Assembly (NCBI GenBank): GCA_023139105.1
Contig: JAGLOF010000005.1
Coordinates: 1 to 54,840, forward strand
Reading direction: 5' to 3'
Length of the DNA stretch: 54,840 nt
Source: a bacterium
GTDB taxonomy: Bacteria; Zhuqueibacterota; QNDG01; JAGLOF01
The notes below the pieces were generated by a model. It worked only from the letters and a program-made list of their open reading frames with translations. It did no database searches and was not told the DNA's origin. This document shows, in pieces, positions 25,220-34,266 of this stretch. Position numbers and translations under genes: made by a program. Position 1 is the first letter of the stretch. Each line of letters opens with the position of its first letter.

Positions 25220-25993
25220 TCAACCGGATTTCTTATAGATAGCCACCACATCACCCACATTAATTGGTGGTGTTTTTTTACCACGAATAAGTATTAATTG
25301 CCCATTCTCATCAATACCACCATATTGCCCCTCAAGCCTTGACTCACCGGTATCAACGACCAGGTTCATATCAGTCAATGCATCCAGACGCGCCCAGTCT
25401 TCTGAAAGAGACTGGAATCCATCTTCATCCAGACGCTTCAATACTGTGGAAAAAACATCGAGCAGGCCCTGCCGCACAGAGTCCAGCTCCCACTTTTCTT
25501 CCGTCTCTATAGAGAGCGATGTTGCCGGCCATCTGGCCTGCCACTGTAGCACCACCTGCTCATCAACATTAACATTAAGCCCTATACCTACAACGGCTTT
25601 ACCCGCTGCGGGTCGTGCTTCAGATAGAATTCCGGCAATCTTTCTATGATCAACCAATACATCATTTGGCCATTTTATCCTGGCATCAATGCCTTCTGAT
25701 TCCAGCCATAATGCAACTGCCAATGCTGCGGTCTGCCCCAGCACAGGAGCCTGCATGGCCTCTTCAGGATATTCCAGCACAACAGAGATGGCCAGGCCAC
25801 CCACTGGGGTCAACCACATTCTGGTGCGCCGCCCCTTTCCCTTAGTCTGCTCCAATGCTGTAACAACATCACCTGCATTTAATGAGTCCAAATTATGCAT
25901 AGCCCAACTATTGGTTGACGGTACACTATCCAGCAGATACAGCTTTCCACCGCCAAGCCCGGCACCTTCACGTATATGTTGTTCAGCACTCAT
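25220..25993 (-). CDS. birA: Biotin--[acetyl-CoA-carboxylase] ligase
   Basis: A cytosolic enzyme that activates biotin with ATP and attaches it to the lysine of biotin-carrier proteins. The 257 residues hold the catalytic domain (SVPSTNSWA, the biotinyl-AMP loop GKGRRTRMW near residue 52, KWPNDVLVDHRKIAGIL near 108, GIGLNVNV) and a C-terminal SH3-like domain ending in INVGDVVAIYKKSG. The N-terminal DNA-binding domain of E. coli BirA is missing, so it is a monofunctional ligase and does not repress biotin genes. The loop reads GKGRR rather than the usual GRGRR, a conservative change. The ATG follows GGGGAG. The unit reads separately from the DPP-IV gene upstream, which has its own terminator. 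Confidence 0.93.
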   Translation of the reverse strand: MSAEQHIREGAGLGGGKLYLLDSVPSTNSWAMHNLDSLNAGDVVTALEQTKGKGRRTRMWLTPVGGLAISVVLEYPEEAMQAPVLGQTAALAVALWLESEGIDARIKWPNDVLVDHRKIAGILSEARPAAGKAVVGIGLNVNVDEQVVLQWQARWPATSLSIETEEKWELDSVRQGLLDVFSTVLKRLDEDGFQSLSEDWARLDALTDMNLVVDTGESRLEGQYGGIDENGQLILIRGKKTPPINVGDVVAIYKKSG

Positions 25994-26036
25994 GCTTTCT
26001 CCCCTGACACACTAATCTCAATTCCGTTTAATATAA

Positions 26037-26068
26037 CAAAAATGGCCGGATAGTCCGACCATTTTTTT
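26037..26068 (-). terminator. Intrinsic terminator of the DPP-IV gene
   Basis: AAATGGCCGGA and TCCGACCATTT form a stem with one mismatch and a 3-nt loop. In the minus direction it follows the DPP-IV stop by 26 nt and ends in TTTTTG. Confidence 0.85.
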
Positions 26069-26094
26069 ACAGAAATTCTCTAAAACGTCAACAC

Positions 26095-28311
26095 TTAATC
26101 CACATCAGGATCAAATGTTCTGCCGTTGAGCAAATGTTCAAACCAGAAACGAATACCTGCACGTGTAGAATGAGTCCGCTTTGGACCACGCCATCCATGT
26201 CTTCCACCGGGATAGACCATAAATTCAAATGATTTGCCTTCATCCTGCAATTTACTGATCAACTGGATGGAATTCTGCATATGCACATTATCATCCATAT
26301 CACCATGAGTTATAAGCAAAGCACCTTCCAGCTTATCGGCATGCTCCATTACAGAACCTGCCTTATAACCTTCAGGATTATCCAGCGGCCTGTCCATGAA
26401 ACGTTCTGTATAGATAGAATCATAAAGACGCCAGTCGGTAACGGACATTGCCGCAATACCGCATGTAAAATACGGAGCTCCGGCAGTAAGGCACATGGCT
26501 GTCATATAACCGCCATAACTGCTGCCAGTCATTCCTATTCGCTGTGGATCAACAAAAGTCTTAGTGCGCAAATATTTAACAGCAGCCACATAATCCTTTA
26601 CTTCCCATTTCCCCAGACAACGATGCATAAGGGATACTCCCTCTTTGCCAAAATGCCCGGAACCTCGGTGGTCTACACTGATTACAATAATACCTTGTTG
26701 TGCAAGCCAGTAACGGGAAGTCCTCTGCCAGCTATTTCTCACATTAGCCGCATCAGGACCACCATAAATCTGGAAAAAAACCGGATATTTTTTACTCTCA
26801 TCAAAATCCGGTGGCAAGATCCAGCTTGCCGGGAGATCATAACCATCGCCGGAAGGAAAGGTAAATAGCTCGGCCTTACCCAATGCATAATCTTTCAGTA
26901 TATCGGACTCCGCACTGCCAAGCCTGCGTATCTCCTTACCCTGAGTATCTTTAATGTACATCATTCCCGGATTATCTATACTATTCCAGGAATCTATAAA
27001 ATAACTGGCATCAGTAGAGATAATGCATCTATGTGTTCCACGTTCAGTAGTCAAGGTCTTCAGCCCCTTACCATTCAAGCCAACGCGGAATAGATGATTA
27101 TCTACAGAATATTTTTTAAAACCGGTAAAATAGACAATGCCATGGGCTTCATCGACATGTGAAATAGCTCTTACGCGCCAACTGCCTTTTGTCAGTCTCT
27201 TTTTTAAACTACCGTCCCAGGAATAATGATAGAGATGAGACCATCCGTCTTTATCGGATCTGAGGATGAAACCGGAATTATCTTTCATGAAATAGAGATC
27301 TGTCCACCAGTCAATCCAGCTCTGCTGCGTCTCTTCGTAAATGACAGTTTTGGCTCCTGTCTCAAGATCAGCTTTATATAGAATACAGTGATCCTGATCT
27401 CTGTTCATCCATTGAAACACCATGGCACCGTCCGGTGTCCACATGGGGAAACACACATAGTGATCAGCTTCCGGATCAGTGTCTACCCATACTATATGAG
27501 AGTCGGCAATATCAACTACACCAAGCTGAACTTTGGGATTCGGATCTCCCGGTTTTGGATACTGAGTTGTCTCCAGATCACCATGGATCATATCTTTCTT
27601 GTAGTCTGCACGGTAAAGCGTGAAAAATGGTACTTCATGATCATCAAAACGTAAAAATGATATTTTTTTGCTGTCCGGTGACCACCAGAATGCACGATAT
27701 TGCGACCGGCGGCCCAGAATCTCTTCAAAATATACCCAGGATGCATAACCGTTTTTAATATGTGTAGAACCGTCATCTGTTAACTGATAATCGACACCTG
27801 TTTCTATTTCCGTGACATAAAGATTATGCCGCATGGTATAAGCCACATACCTGCCGTCAGGCGAGAAAGTGGGATTGCGTTCTTCACCTTTTGTAGCTGT
27901 CAAACGTTTGAAAGCATCTTTATCTGCATTGTAATAATAAAGGTCGCCGTCTTTTTCAAACAGATAACCATTACCGTCTTCTGTTGTACTGCTAGAGCCA
28001 GCCAGATCAAAACCTTCAGGCAACGTGGCATTTTGAGCTGTCGTATCCGGGTGATAGCGGCTTGCACCGGTTACAGCATCGACGGCAAGCGTTGCAGTAT
28101 GGCTTTTACCCTCTTTCTCTACAGTCCGACGCTCCAGATAAGTTCTTCCGTCCAGCCACTCGCGCACTGAGGGCAGTGGCTCAGTCAATCGCGACCCCTG
28201 TCGTTCATAAACCTGCTTGTAGGTCAACTTTTTGTTTTGAGCAGCGGCCGGAATCATTACCATGTTCAACAACACAACAGGGATCATCCAGTAAATCATT
28301 TTACGCATCAT
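26095..28311 (-). CDS. Secreted dipeptidyl peptidase IV (S9B prolyl peptidase)
   Basis: A 738-residue exported serine peptidase that removes X-Pro dipeptides from peptide N-termini. After a signal peptide (residues 1-24, cleaved near AAAQ) comes the DPP-IV beta-propeller (about 60-470) with repeated WSPDS/FSPDG blades and the dipeptide-gripping Glu-Glu pair in VYFEEILGRR. The alpha/beta-hydrolase domain carries the triad: Ser near 598 in GSSYGGYMT, Asp near 673 in GDMDDNVH and His near 705 in GGRHGW. Two ATG codons start the gene after AAGGAACG. It is its own transcription unit. Full length for the family, with nothing missing. Confidence 0.95.
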   Translation of the reverse strand: MMRKMIYWMIPVVLLNMVMIPAAAQNKKLTYKQVYERQGSRLTEPLPSVREWLDGRTYLERRTVEKEGKSHTATLAVDAVTGASRYHPDTTAQNATLPEGFDLAGSSSTTEDGNGYLFEKDGDLYYYNADKDAFKRLTATKGEERNPTFSPDGRYVAYTMRHNLYVTEIETGVDYQLTDDGSTHIKNGYASWVYFEEILGRRSQYRAFWWSPDSKKISFLRFDDHEVPFFTLYRADYKKDMIHGDLETTQYPKPGDPNPKVQLGVVDIADSHIVWVDTDPEADHYVCFPMWTPDGAMVFQWMNRDQDHCILYKADLETGAKTVIYEETQQSWIDWWTDLYFMKDNSGFILRSDKDGWSHLYHYSWDGSLKKRLTKGSWRVRAISHVDEAHGIVYFTGFKKYSVDNHLFRVGLNGKGLKTLTTERGTHRCIISTDASYFIDSWNSIDNPGMMYIKDTQGKEIRRLGSAESDILKDYALGKAELFTFPSGDGYDLPASWILPPDFDESKKYPVFFQIYGGPDAANVRNSWQRTSRYWLAQQGIIVISVDHRGSGHFGKEGVSLMHRCLGKWEVKDYVAAVKYLRTKTFVDPQRIGMTGSSYGGYMTAMCLTAGAPYFTCGIAAMSVTDWRLYDSIYTERFMDRPLDNPEGYKAGSVMEHADKLEGALLITHGDMDDNVHMQNSIQLISKLQDEGKSFEFMVYPGGRHGWRGPKRTHSTRAGIRFWFEHLLNGRTFDPDVD

Positions 28312-28348
28312 CGTTCCTTTCTTGGATGAATACAGTTACATAGGATAA

Positions 28349-29416
28349 TTAAATTTGACCTTTGATATTAAGGTCTCTCTGTGGAAAGGGTATTTCAATT
28401 TTCTCTTCTTCAAATTTTTTATAGATAGCTATGCGCAGCTCTTCAGCTACGCGCCATTGTTCGCCCCACTGTGAAACCCGACAGATTAATTTGAGATCTA
28501 ATGAAGAGTCTCCAAAATTCACAAAATAAGCAAGCGGCTCAGGCTTATCAAGCACATCTGTGTGCTTCCTGCAGATCTCAACCAATATTTCTTTTACACG
28601 TTCAATATCGGAGCCATATGCTACACCGACATTAACCAATACACGAATCTGAGGATCGGGATATGAAAGATTTGTTACTTTATCATTTATAATCTGATGG
28701 TTAGGCACAATAATCAATGTATTTTCAAAGGTAAGTATCTTTGTCGTTCGCAGACCAATATCGAAGACATCACCCTTTTCACCTGATTCCAGTAATATCC
28801 TATCGCCAAGTCTGAACGGCCTGTCTGTCATAATCATGAATCCGGCAATCATATTGGCCAAAGTATCCTTGGCAGCCAAAGCAACAGCCAACGAGCCGAC
28901 ACCAAGTGATACAATTACCGAACTGACATCCTGCTTGAAATGGTGAAGAATCTCAACGATTACGATTGTATAAATCAAAATGGATAAAACACGGAAAAAC
29001 AGCGGTCCGAACTCATCACGAATTTTCCGGCCTGTGCGCATCCCCCAAGAATGAAGATACCACTCAAGCAAGATACGTAAAACAGATCCGATAAGCCGCG
29101 CTATCAGAAATACCAAAATAACATAGATTAAATGATCAAGCACATCCAGTATCGTTTTGGAAATAACATCTCTCAACATTCCTGATGCAATTGCGAACCC
29201 AGCCAGCCAGATGAAATGCCCCAGAGCATCAGCAACAAGCCTGACAATCTTGTCATCAATATCTGTCTTGGTCTTTTCTACAAGGCGCCTGATATACCGG
29301 GCTTCAATTCGAGGGAGTATATATGCCGCTATCCATGTTACAACAAAAACCAGGACTGTCTGTACTGTAGCCAATAGAATAGGATGAGTTTTTATAAAAC
29401 TAATAATTTCATTCAT
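28349..29416 (-). CDS. MscS-family mechanosensitive ion channel
   Basis: A 355-residue inner-membrane channel that opens under membrane tension to release solutes. Several N-terminal membrane helices (about 10-35, 65-85, 92-112, 137-160) precede the pore helix, which has the signature Gly/Ala-rich run SLGVGSLAVALAAKDTLANMIAGF near 169-192. A beta domain (FRLGDRILLESGEKGDVFDIGLRTTKILT) and the C-terminal cage domain follow. It is longer than E. coli MscS by an extra N-terminal helix pair. It lies 37 nt before the DPP-IV start and 20 nt after the S2P gene start region on the same strand, so loose co-transcription with the M50 gene is possible. Confidence 0.93.
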   Translation of the reverse strand: MNEIISFIKTHPILLATVQTVLVFVVTWIAAYILPRIEARYIRRLVEKTKTDIDDKIVRLVADALGHFIWLAGFAIASGMLRDVISKTILDVLDHLIYVILVFLIARLIGSVLRILLEWYLHSWGMRTGRKIRDEFGPLFFRVLSILIYTIVIVEILHHFKQDVSSVIVSLGVGSLAVALAAKDTLANMIAGFMIMTDRPFRLGDRILLESGEKGDVFDIGLRTTKILTFENTLIIVPNHQIINDKVTNLSYPDPQIRVLVNVGVAYGSDIERVKEILVEICRKHTDVLDKPEPLAYFVNFGDSSLDLKLICRVSQWGEQWRVAEELRIAIYKKFEEEKIEIPFPQRDLNIKGQI

Positions 29417-29436
29417 GAGATTAATCCCGTTGATGT

Positions 29437-30069
29437 CTATGCATTTATCCAGCCTATCAATATGCCCAATGCAAAGTTGACTATTGGCATGACAAGATGC
29501 CTGAAAATCCCCAGGTAGAAGAGGATGAGAATTATAAACATGCCAAAACGTTCGAGGCGGAGATATGGTGCAATAAATTGCCTGGGAAGAAAGGCCAACA
29601 CAATTCTCGATCCGTCGAGTGGCGGTATTGGAATCAGGTTAAATACTGCCAGAACTAAGTTAATCATTATGCCAAAACCAAGTGTACGCATCATCAGATG
29701 ATCATGCGGCATGCTGTTGATGAGCAGCTTGACGACAAATGAAAACAGCAATGCCAATATTATATTACTCGCCGGACCAGCGGCACCAACCAGGGCCATG
29801 TCCTTCTTTGCCTGACCAAAACGGCTCGTATCGATGGGTACAGGTTTAGCCCATCCAAAGAGAAAACCGGTCTTCATCATTATTAATAATAGTGGAAATA
29901 GTATTGTACCAAAGAGATCAATATGCGGAATAGGATTAAATGTCAGACGTCCCATATCTCTGGCAGTAGTATCGCCGCGCCACAGAGCAACAGCACCATG
30001 GGCCACTTCATGACAGATTATTGAAAAAACTAATATTACAAACATGGGCAGAGCGTTTATTAGATCCAT
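29437..30069 (-). CDS. Site-2 protease family (M50) membrane metalloprotease
   Basis: A 210-residue polytopic membrane protease of the short M50B branch. The zinc motif HEVAH is at residues 20-24 in the first helix, and the third ligand lies in the PPLDGSRI motif, the equivalent of NPDG. About five or six membrane segments are visible. There are no PDZ or CBS domains, unlike RseP. The ATG follows AAGGACACAAG. Family members cut transmembrane substrates; no anti-sigma substrate is adjacent here, although a membrane anti-sigma factor is encoded at 10-11 kb. Substrate assignment would be speculation. Confidence 0.9.
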   Translation of the reverse strand: MDLINALPMFVILVFSIICHEVAHGAVALWRGDTTARDMGRLTFNPIPHIDLFGTILFPLLLIMMKTGFLFGWAKPVPIDTSRFGQAKKDMALVGAAGPASNIILALLFSFVVKLLINSMPHDHLMMRTLGFGIMINLVLAVFNLIPIPPLDGSRIVLAFLPRQFIAPYLRLERFGMFIILILFYLGIFRHLVMPIVNFALGILIGWINA

Positions 30070-30140
30070 CTTGTGTCCTTAATTATGATGATTTTTGACA
30101 ATGTGCAGAATTGCGAAGGAGGACATATTTAACTCCGATT

Positions 30141-30827
30141 TTAATTTTTAGCTGCAAGTTCAATCAAGTAATGCCACAGTGAAATTCTATCTTCTGATAG
30201 TTTCCTATAATGAGAAGAAAACAACTTCTCTACTTGAGGAAAAGAATCTACTTTAATCAAATATTCTTTACTATCCGTCCAATCAAGTGTTAGGTCAACA
30301 TTATTTTCAGACAACTCTTTAATCCAGTTATTTACTTTTTCAATCCAATCCGAAGAAGTCCGGTTTTGAACATATCCAAACATACCACAAACTTTGAGAT
30401 GAGAAGAATGATGTCCTCTTTTAAAACGTTCAATTCCACCTCTATATCCACAAACGTATTCTTTATTGTTTGATGAATCAGAAAATCTTTTGGCTTCAAA
30501 TTCTAGTATTGGAATAGGCGTTCGGTTTCGAGTCATCACAAAAATACCAATATCAGTTTCTTTATCTGATTCCGGTTGTGTTGGATTTTTACTAAATCTA
30601 AAAGGGAAATAACCTCCAGAATCATTTTTGCACAATTCAAAATGATGAACAAGTATATCACTTATTCTATTTTCCTTGTCTGAATCTTTAACCGATTGGT
30701 AATAAAAAGAAAAATTAGAAATATTCTTATCAACGAATGACAATATTAAATCCACTTCAAAATTTGGTGTTATGCTAAGGTCTTTTGGTCTTGGTGTTTG
30801 ATATGCGGGCAAGGAATCTTTAAGCAT
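30141..30827 (-). CDS. PD-(D/E)XK-like nuclease partner of the methyltransferase
   Basis: A 228-residue soluble protein that I do not recognise as a named family. It shows a nuclease-like active-site pattern: Asp92 in TDIGIFVM, then ILEFEAKRF with Glu111-Ala-Lys113, i.e. D-x18-ExK with hydrophobic strands as in PD-(D/E)XK folds. A GYRGGIERFKRGHH block follows. The C-terminus is helical. Its start overlaps the end of the 967-residue methyltransferase gene by 8 nt, so the two are translationally coupled and probably act together. It may be the cutting subunit of a restriction system. Codon use is AT-rich like its partner and unlike the M50 gene beside it. The nuclease fold is inferred from the motif only. 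Confidence 0.6.
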   Translation of the reverse strand: MLKDSLPAYQTPRPKDLSITPNFEVDLILSFVDKNISNFSFYYQSVKDSDKENRISDILVHHFELCKNDSGGYFPFRFSKNPTQPESDKETDIGIFVMTRNRTPIPILEFEAKRFSDSSNNKEYVCGYRGGIERFKRGHHSSHLKVCGMFGYVQNRTSSDWIEKVNNWIKELSENNVDLTLDWTDSKEYLIKVDSFPQVEKLFSSHYRKLSEDRISLWHYLIELAAKN

Positions 30828-33723
30828 TATGGTATCGGGATTTTATATAGTCCGCAAAAGTTTCATCTGCATCCCTTAATGCAATTGATGGTAACCAGTA
30901 ACGCAACTGTTTTGGTTTGGCTAAAATAATAGAATCCTGTCCATAAGCTTTTACAATTTTTTGAATATGTGCGCTTTCAATATTTTTTTTTCTTGAAGGG
31001 ATTGCTGCTTCAATGTATTTTTCTATATCATCAGCATTTTCGAGTTTTGGATGAAGTTTTTCAGAAGCATATTCAAAATGCAATGCAAAGTATTTCCCAG
31101 CATCTATAATTTTGAATAATTGAAATGATTTCTCTTTTTTGTAAACGCTGTTTAAAGCTTTACAAAAGACCTCTCCAAACTTATATATATTTGCATTGTC
31201 AGATACAGCTTCTAAATTCCCCGAATTAGATATAAAATATTTTAGAACATCGTCTATTAATACATAATTAGCTTCGGATAGACTTAGTTCCTGTATGTTT
31301 TTTAGATAAGGGAGCTGCATGATGTCTTGTTTGATAAGTGCTGTTGCTCTACTGATAGAAACTTGAGCACTTGTACAAAAGATATAAAACCTAAGAATGT
31401 CTGAAAAGTCATTTAGATAATTGAATAAGTGTTCTAACTCATTTCGTTCAGCTTCAGGCGAATGAATTCCAATTATTTTATCTTTAAAAACTACGTATTC
31501 ATCAGAGAAACAAGTTAATAATCGCTTTTTACCCAGATTTGCTTTGATGAGAATGTGAGGAGGTTGATATATTTTAGGATTTCTAGGTCTATGAAACTTC
31601 TCCAATGTACAATTATGAATTGCAGAAAAATCTATACCATTTTCAGTAAAAGCTTTCGTTGGTAGAAACCTTTTATCAGTTATATAGGAACATGGATCTC
31701 CATTTTGACTTGCAATAAAACCTTCTCCAGCCTCCCATCCGACTAACTTTTTATCTTCAATAAAATCCTCAATGGTTCCTATTTTTGATAACTCTTCAAC
31801 TAACTGAACAAGTCTTCCTCCACCCATCAAATTAGCTTTCCAAATATATGGGCTATTTAAAAGAGCATCCTTGGACACACGATGAAAATCATAATGGTCA
31901 AACTCCAAAAAAAGTCGGTTTACATTTGAGAAAGTACGATTTGCTACTAGATGTAAGATATCATCACTATTTGGCAATGATTTTTGAATAAATACAGCAG
32001 CTGTAGATACATTTTTTCTACCCCATAGCTTATCCGCTAATTTTGTAAAATCTATTACTTGTAATAAATTATTCTGAGATAATAAATCTTGCTTAAAACT
32101 GAGATCTTTTTGGTAGAGAATCGGACCAGATGGCTGGATTAAACATAGCATTGCATTCTCTTTAAGTAGATTTAAGGATTGCACAAGAAAGTGTAAAGCA
32201 GGATTCTCATCAGGAATATTTATTTCACTTTTATATTCTATTTTATCCTTTAGTTTCTTAAAGTATTCTTTTCTGCTAGGTTCTTTCTCATTTATCGGAG
32301 ATAGATTAAAAGGAGGATTGCCAATAACCAAATCAAAATCTGCATTTGGTTTGCTCATTATAAATTCAAAGAAATCCTGAGTAATGATATTTTTATTTAA
32401 ATCAGGAAATTTCAATTTCCCCCATGTTGGAGGGTCTAAATCAACTTCATCTAAAACTGCTAATGCTAAGCTGAATATTGATAGTCGAATGGCATCCTGT
32501 TCAATATCAACACCGTGAATGCTTTTTAATAATAGCTCTTTCAATATCGACAAGGAAGGTTTAATTAGTTTGCCCGTCTTTTTCCACTGCTCGTATCTCC
32601 ACCACTGTACAATACGTTTATAGGTTTTTACGAGAAAAATTCCCGATCCACAGCTAACATCAATTATTTTAAAATCCCCTTGAGGAATTTTTAGTGGCAT
32701 GCATTCATCTACTAAAGTACTAACAATCATTTCAGGGGTATATACAATATCCTTGCTATCAGTTAACAGTTCTTCATAAACTGAACTGATAACCTCAACC
32801 GGTAAATGTGTAAAAGAATACAATCGCCAAATTACATATTGATTGTTTTGGATATTACCATCCAAATAATTGGCTAGGTTTTGGACTTCTGATTGCTGAA
32901 TGGCTTCTCGTTCTTTTATTTCATCTACTTTGTCCCATTCAAATATTTTACCATTAAAATCTTTTGCTAATTGGTCAAGCAAATCCAGTAATTTACCTTT
33001 ACGAATGGTTTCGCAAAAATTTGAGCATTGAAAATTCTTTTTGAAATATGTTCCGGCAAAATAACCACTAGCACTTTTCACATCTCTTTCTTCAAGGTAC
33101 TTTATCAAAAGACTTTGAACTAAAAGCTTTAATGCCACATGTCGGTTCAATCCTGATTCTTCAAGAAAACTTCTGAAAACTTCTTTTAATCCCCTAATTA
33201 AGTCCCTTGTTGCAGATTGTTCAAACCGAAAATCCTTTTTCTCATTTTGCTCATCCCAAAATATTCCGCTATCAAAATCTTTAGCGTTAAAGTCTTTAAT
33301 AGCCTTACCAGTTCTTATCAAAATTTCTTTGGCATAACTATTTTTGTCTTCTTTTGGTCTTTTCCTTGAATCAAATATACTTACCGATGATTGCTCAATG
33401 ATAACATACGCGGGAACCTGATAGCCATTCCACATTTGGATATGTATCTCGTTCTTTTCTTCATTGGTAGGTTTTTTATTAGTATAATCAAACAAGTATA
33501 ATTGAGGGACAGAGGCTCTACCATCCTGGAAATGGCGGAAATAAACAGCATCAGCTTTGAATTTGATTTTAGCAGTCTCTAAGGCAAAGAGAATGCTAGG
33601 AGAAGCTAAATTGGAGTCAATATTTTCAAAGTTATTTGTCAACAGAATACCACTCTTTTCTTTATCTTCTAATAAAGAAAAGTTTAAATCATGGATATGT
33701 TTATTAAATAATTGTGTTGACAT
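30820..33723 (-). CDS. Large N6-adenine DNA methyltransferase of a restriction-like system
   Basis: A 967-residue protein. The N-terminal ~150 residues (KADAVYFRHFQDG, PQLYLFDYTN, EIHIQMWNGYQVPAYV) form an alpha/beta domain without an intact nuclease motif. A helical part follows. The catalytic domain has SAM motif I IIDVSCGSGIF at 353-363 and motif IV NPPF at 469-472, the amino-methyltransferase signature of Eco57I/type I-like enzymes. Residues ~620-850 look like a target-recognition region and the C-terminus is helical. A separate PD-(D/E)XK-like protein is encoded next, overlapping by 8 nt. No HsdR, HsdS or BREX gene is present. The gene is AT-rich relative to the window, which suggests transfer. 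Methylation is likely; role in defence is inferred. Confidence 0.82.
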   Translation of the reverse strand: MSTQLFNKHIHDLNFSLLEDKEKSGILLTNNFENIDSNLASPSILFALETAKIKFKADAVYFRHFQDGRASVPQLYLFDYTNKKPTNEEKNEIHIQMWNGYQVPAYVIIEQSSVSIFDSRKRPKEDKNSYAKEILIRTGKAIKDFNAKDFDSGIFWDEQNEKKDFRFEQSATRDLIRGLKEVFRSFLEESGLNRHVALKLLVQSLLIKYLEERDVKSASGYFAGTYFKKNFQCSNFCETIRKGKLLDLLDQLAKDFNGKIFEWDKVDEIKEREAIQQSEVQNLANYLDGNIQNNQYVIWRLYSFTHLPVEVISSVYEELLTDSKDIVYTPEMIVSTLVDECMPLKIPQGDFKIIDVSCGSGIFLVKTYKRIVQWWRYEQWKKTGKLIKPSLSILKELLLKSIHGVDIEQDAIRLSIFSLALAVLDEVDLDPPTWGKLKFPDLNKNIITQDFFEFIMSKPNADFDLVIGNPPFNLSPINEKEPSRKEYFKKLKDKIEYKSEINIPDENPALHFLVQSLNLLKENAMLCLIQPSGPILYQKDLSFKQDLLSQNNLLQVIDFTKLADKLWGRKNVSTAAVFIQKSLPNSDDILHLVANRTFSNVNRLFLEFDHYDFHRVSKDALLNSPYIWKANLMGGGRLVQLVEELSKIGTIEDFIEDKKLVGWEAGEGFIASQNGDPCSYITDKRFLPTKAFTENGIDFSAIHNCTLEKFHRPRNPKIYQPPHILIKANLGKKRLLTCFSDEYVVFKDKIIGIHSPEAERNELEHLFNYLNDFSDILRFYIFCTSAQVSISRATALIKQDIMQLPYLKNIQELSLSEANYVLIDDVLKYFISNSGNLEAVSDNANIYKFGEVFCKALNSVYKKEKSFQLFKIIDAGKYFALHFEYASEKLHPKLENADDIEKYIEAAIPSRKKNIESAHIQKIVKAYGQDSIILAKPKQLRYWLPSIALRDADETFADYIKSRYHNA

Positions 33724-33920
33724 GGTAAATTTTCCACCAATACAAATAAATATTTTTATTAACGAGTTCTTTTAAAGATTTCAACCATATTTTCAGTCAC
33801 TATGAAAATGAGTGTGTTGCCAATAAATTGGCTCTTTTACAGGCTGAAGTATCAAGCCTATGCATTGGAGCTTATAAATGTGCCAAATATGTGTTGGCTT
33901 GCCACTCTCAGCATGACACC
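33724..33920. other. Spacer upstream of the methyltransferase gene
   Basis: No gene. Two short inverted repeats, GCCAA-TAAA-TTGGC and GCCAA-ATATGTG-TTGGC, lie within 100 nt. On the minus strand the text running into the direct repeat (CGTTAGGTGTCATGCTGAG) resembles intergenic repeats I associate with Bacteroidota gene-cassette borders. The methyltransferase promoter should be here but is not obvious. Confidence 0.45.
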
Positions 33921-34217
33921 TAACGATTGTATACGCCTTGTTGTTACCCCTCCTAGCTGCCAAGATAACAACAATTATTGACATTTCCAATTGATCACTT
34001 AATAATTCATCTTACCAAATAAATCACCACAACATTTCAAATCTTTAAATCACTTTAATTAAGATACAACAAAATTCACCCAAAGATGACTCCAAACAAC
34101 ATACTCACTACTTCTCCGGCAGAGTCTCAATATTATTCCTGGTCTTTTTTTCCTGCTTTACGGCGATTCTGAATAAGCCATTTTGCCATTGAACTGCGCT
34201 CAATTCCCAGTACTATT
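33921..34217. repeat. Direct repeat A beside the histidine kinase gene
   Basis: About 297 bp match 36364-36654 in the same orientation at roughly 75-80 percent identity by eye. Both share TAACG...ATACGC, the 9-bp inverted repeat TTGTTGTTA/TAACAACAA with a 19-nt gap (33938-33946 and 33966-33974 here), AAATAAATCACCACA and the end of mlaD. The kinase gene lies wholly between the two copies. Confidence 0.88.
34109..34217 (-). pseudogene. Frameshifted copy of the mlaD 3-prime end
   Basis: Read on the minus strand, this encodes IVLGIERSSMAKWLIQNRRKAG, cut here as the block ERSSMAKWLIQNRRK, identical to the end of the intact MlaD at 36541-37557. An extra base in an A-run then shifts the frame. In the corrected frame it continues to NIETLPEK and a stop at 34109. 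Only about 36 codons remain and no start exists. It marks one boundary of the duplication that encloses the kinase gene. Confidence 0.9.
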
Positions 34218-34266
34218 TAACTTGCCACAGTAGAAAAAAATTAAAATAATTACAATCCATTATTTT

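Noticed and set aside
28349..30069. M50 protease as the anti-sigma-cleaving partner of the 10-11 kb anti-sigma factor
   Set aside because: The genes are 18 kb apart, the protease lacks PDZ domains, and no sequence evidence links them.
33793..33990. 65-codon minus-strand ORF upstream of the methyltransferase
   Set aside because: It runs through direct repeat A and the short inverted repeats, and copy B does not keep the frame, so it is chance reading of repeat DNA.
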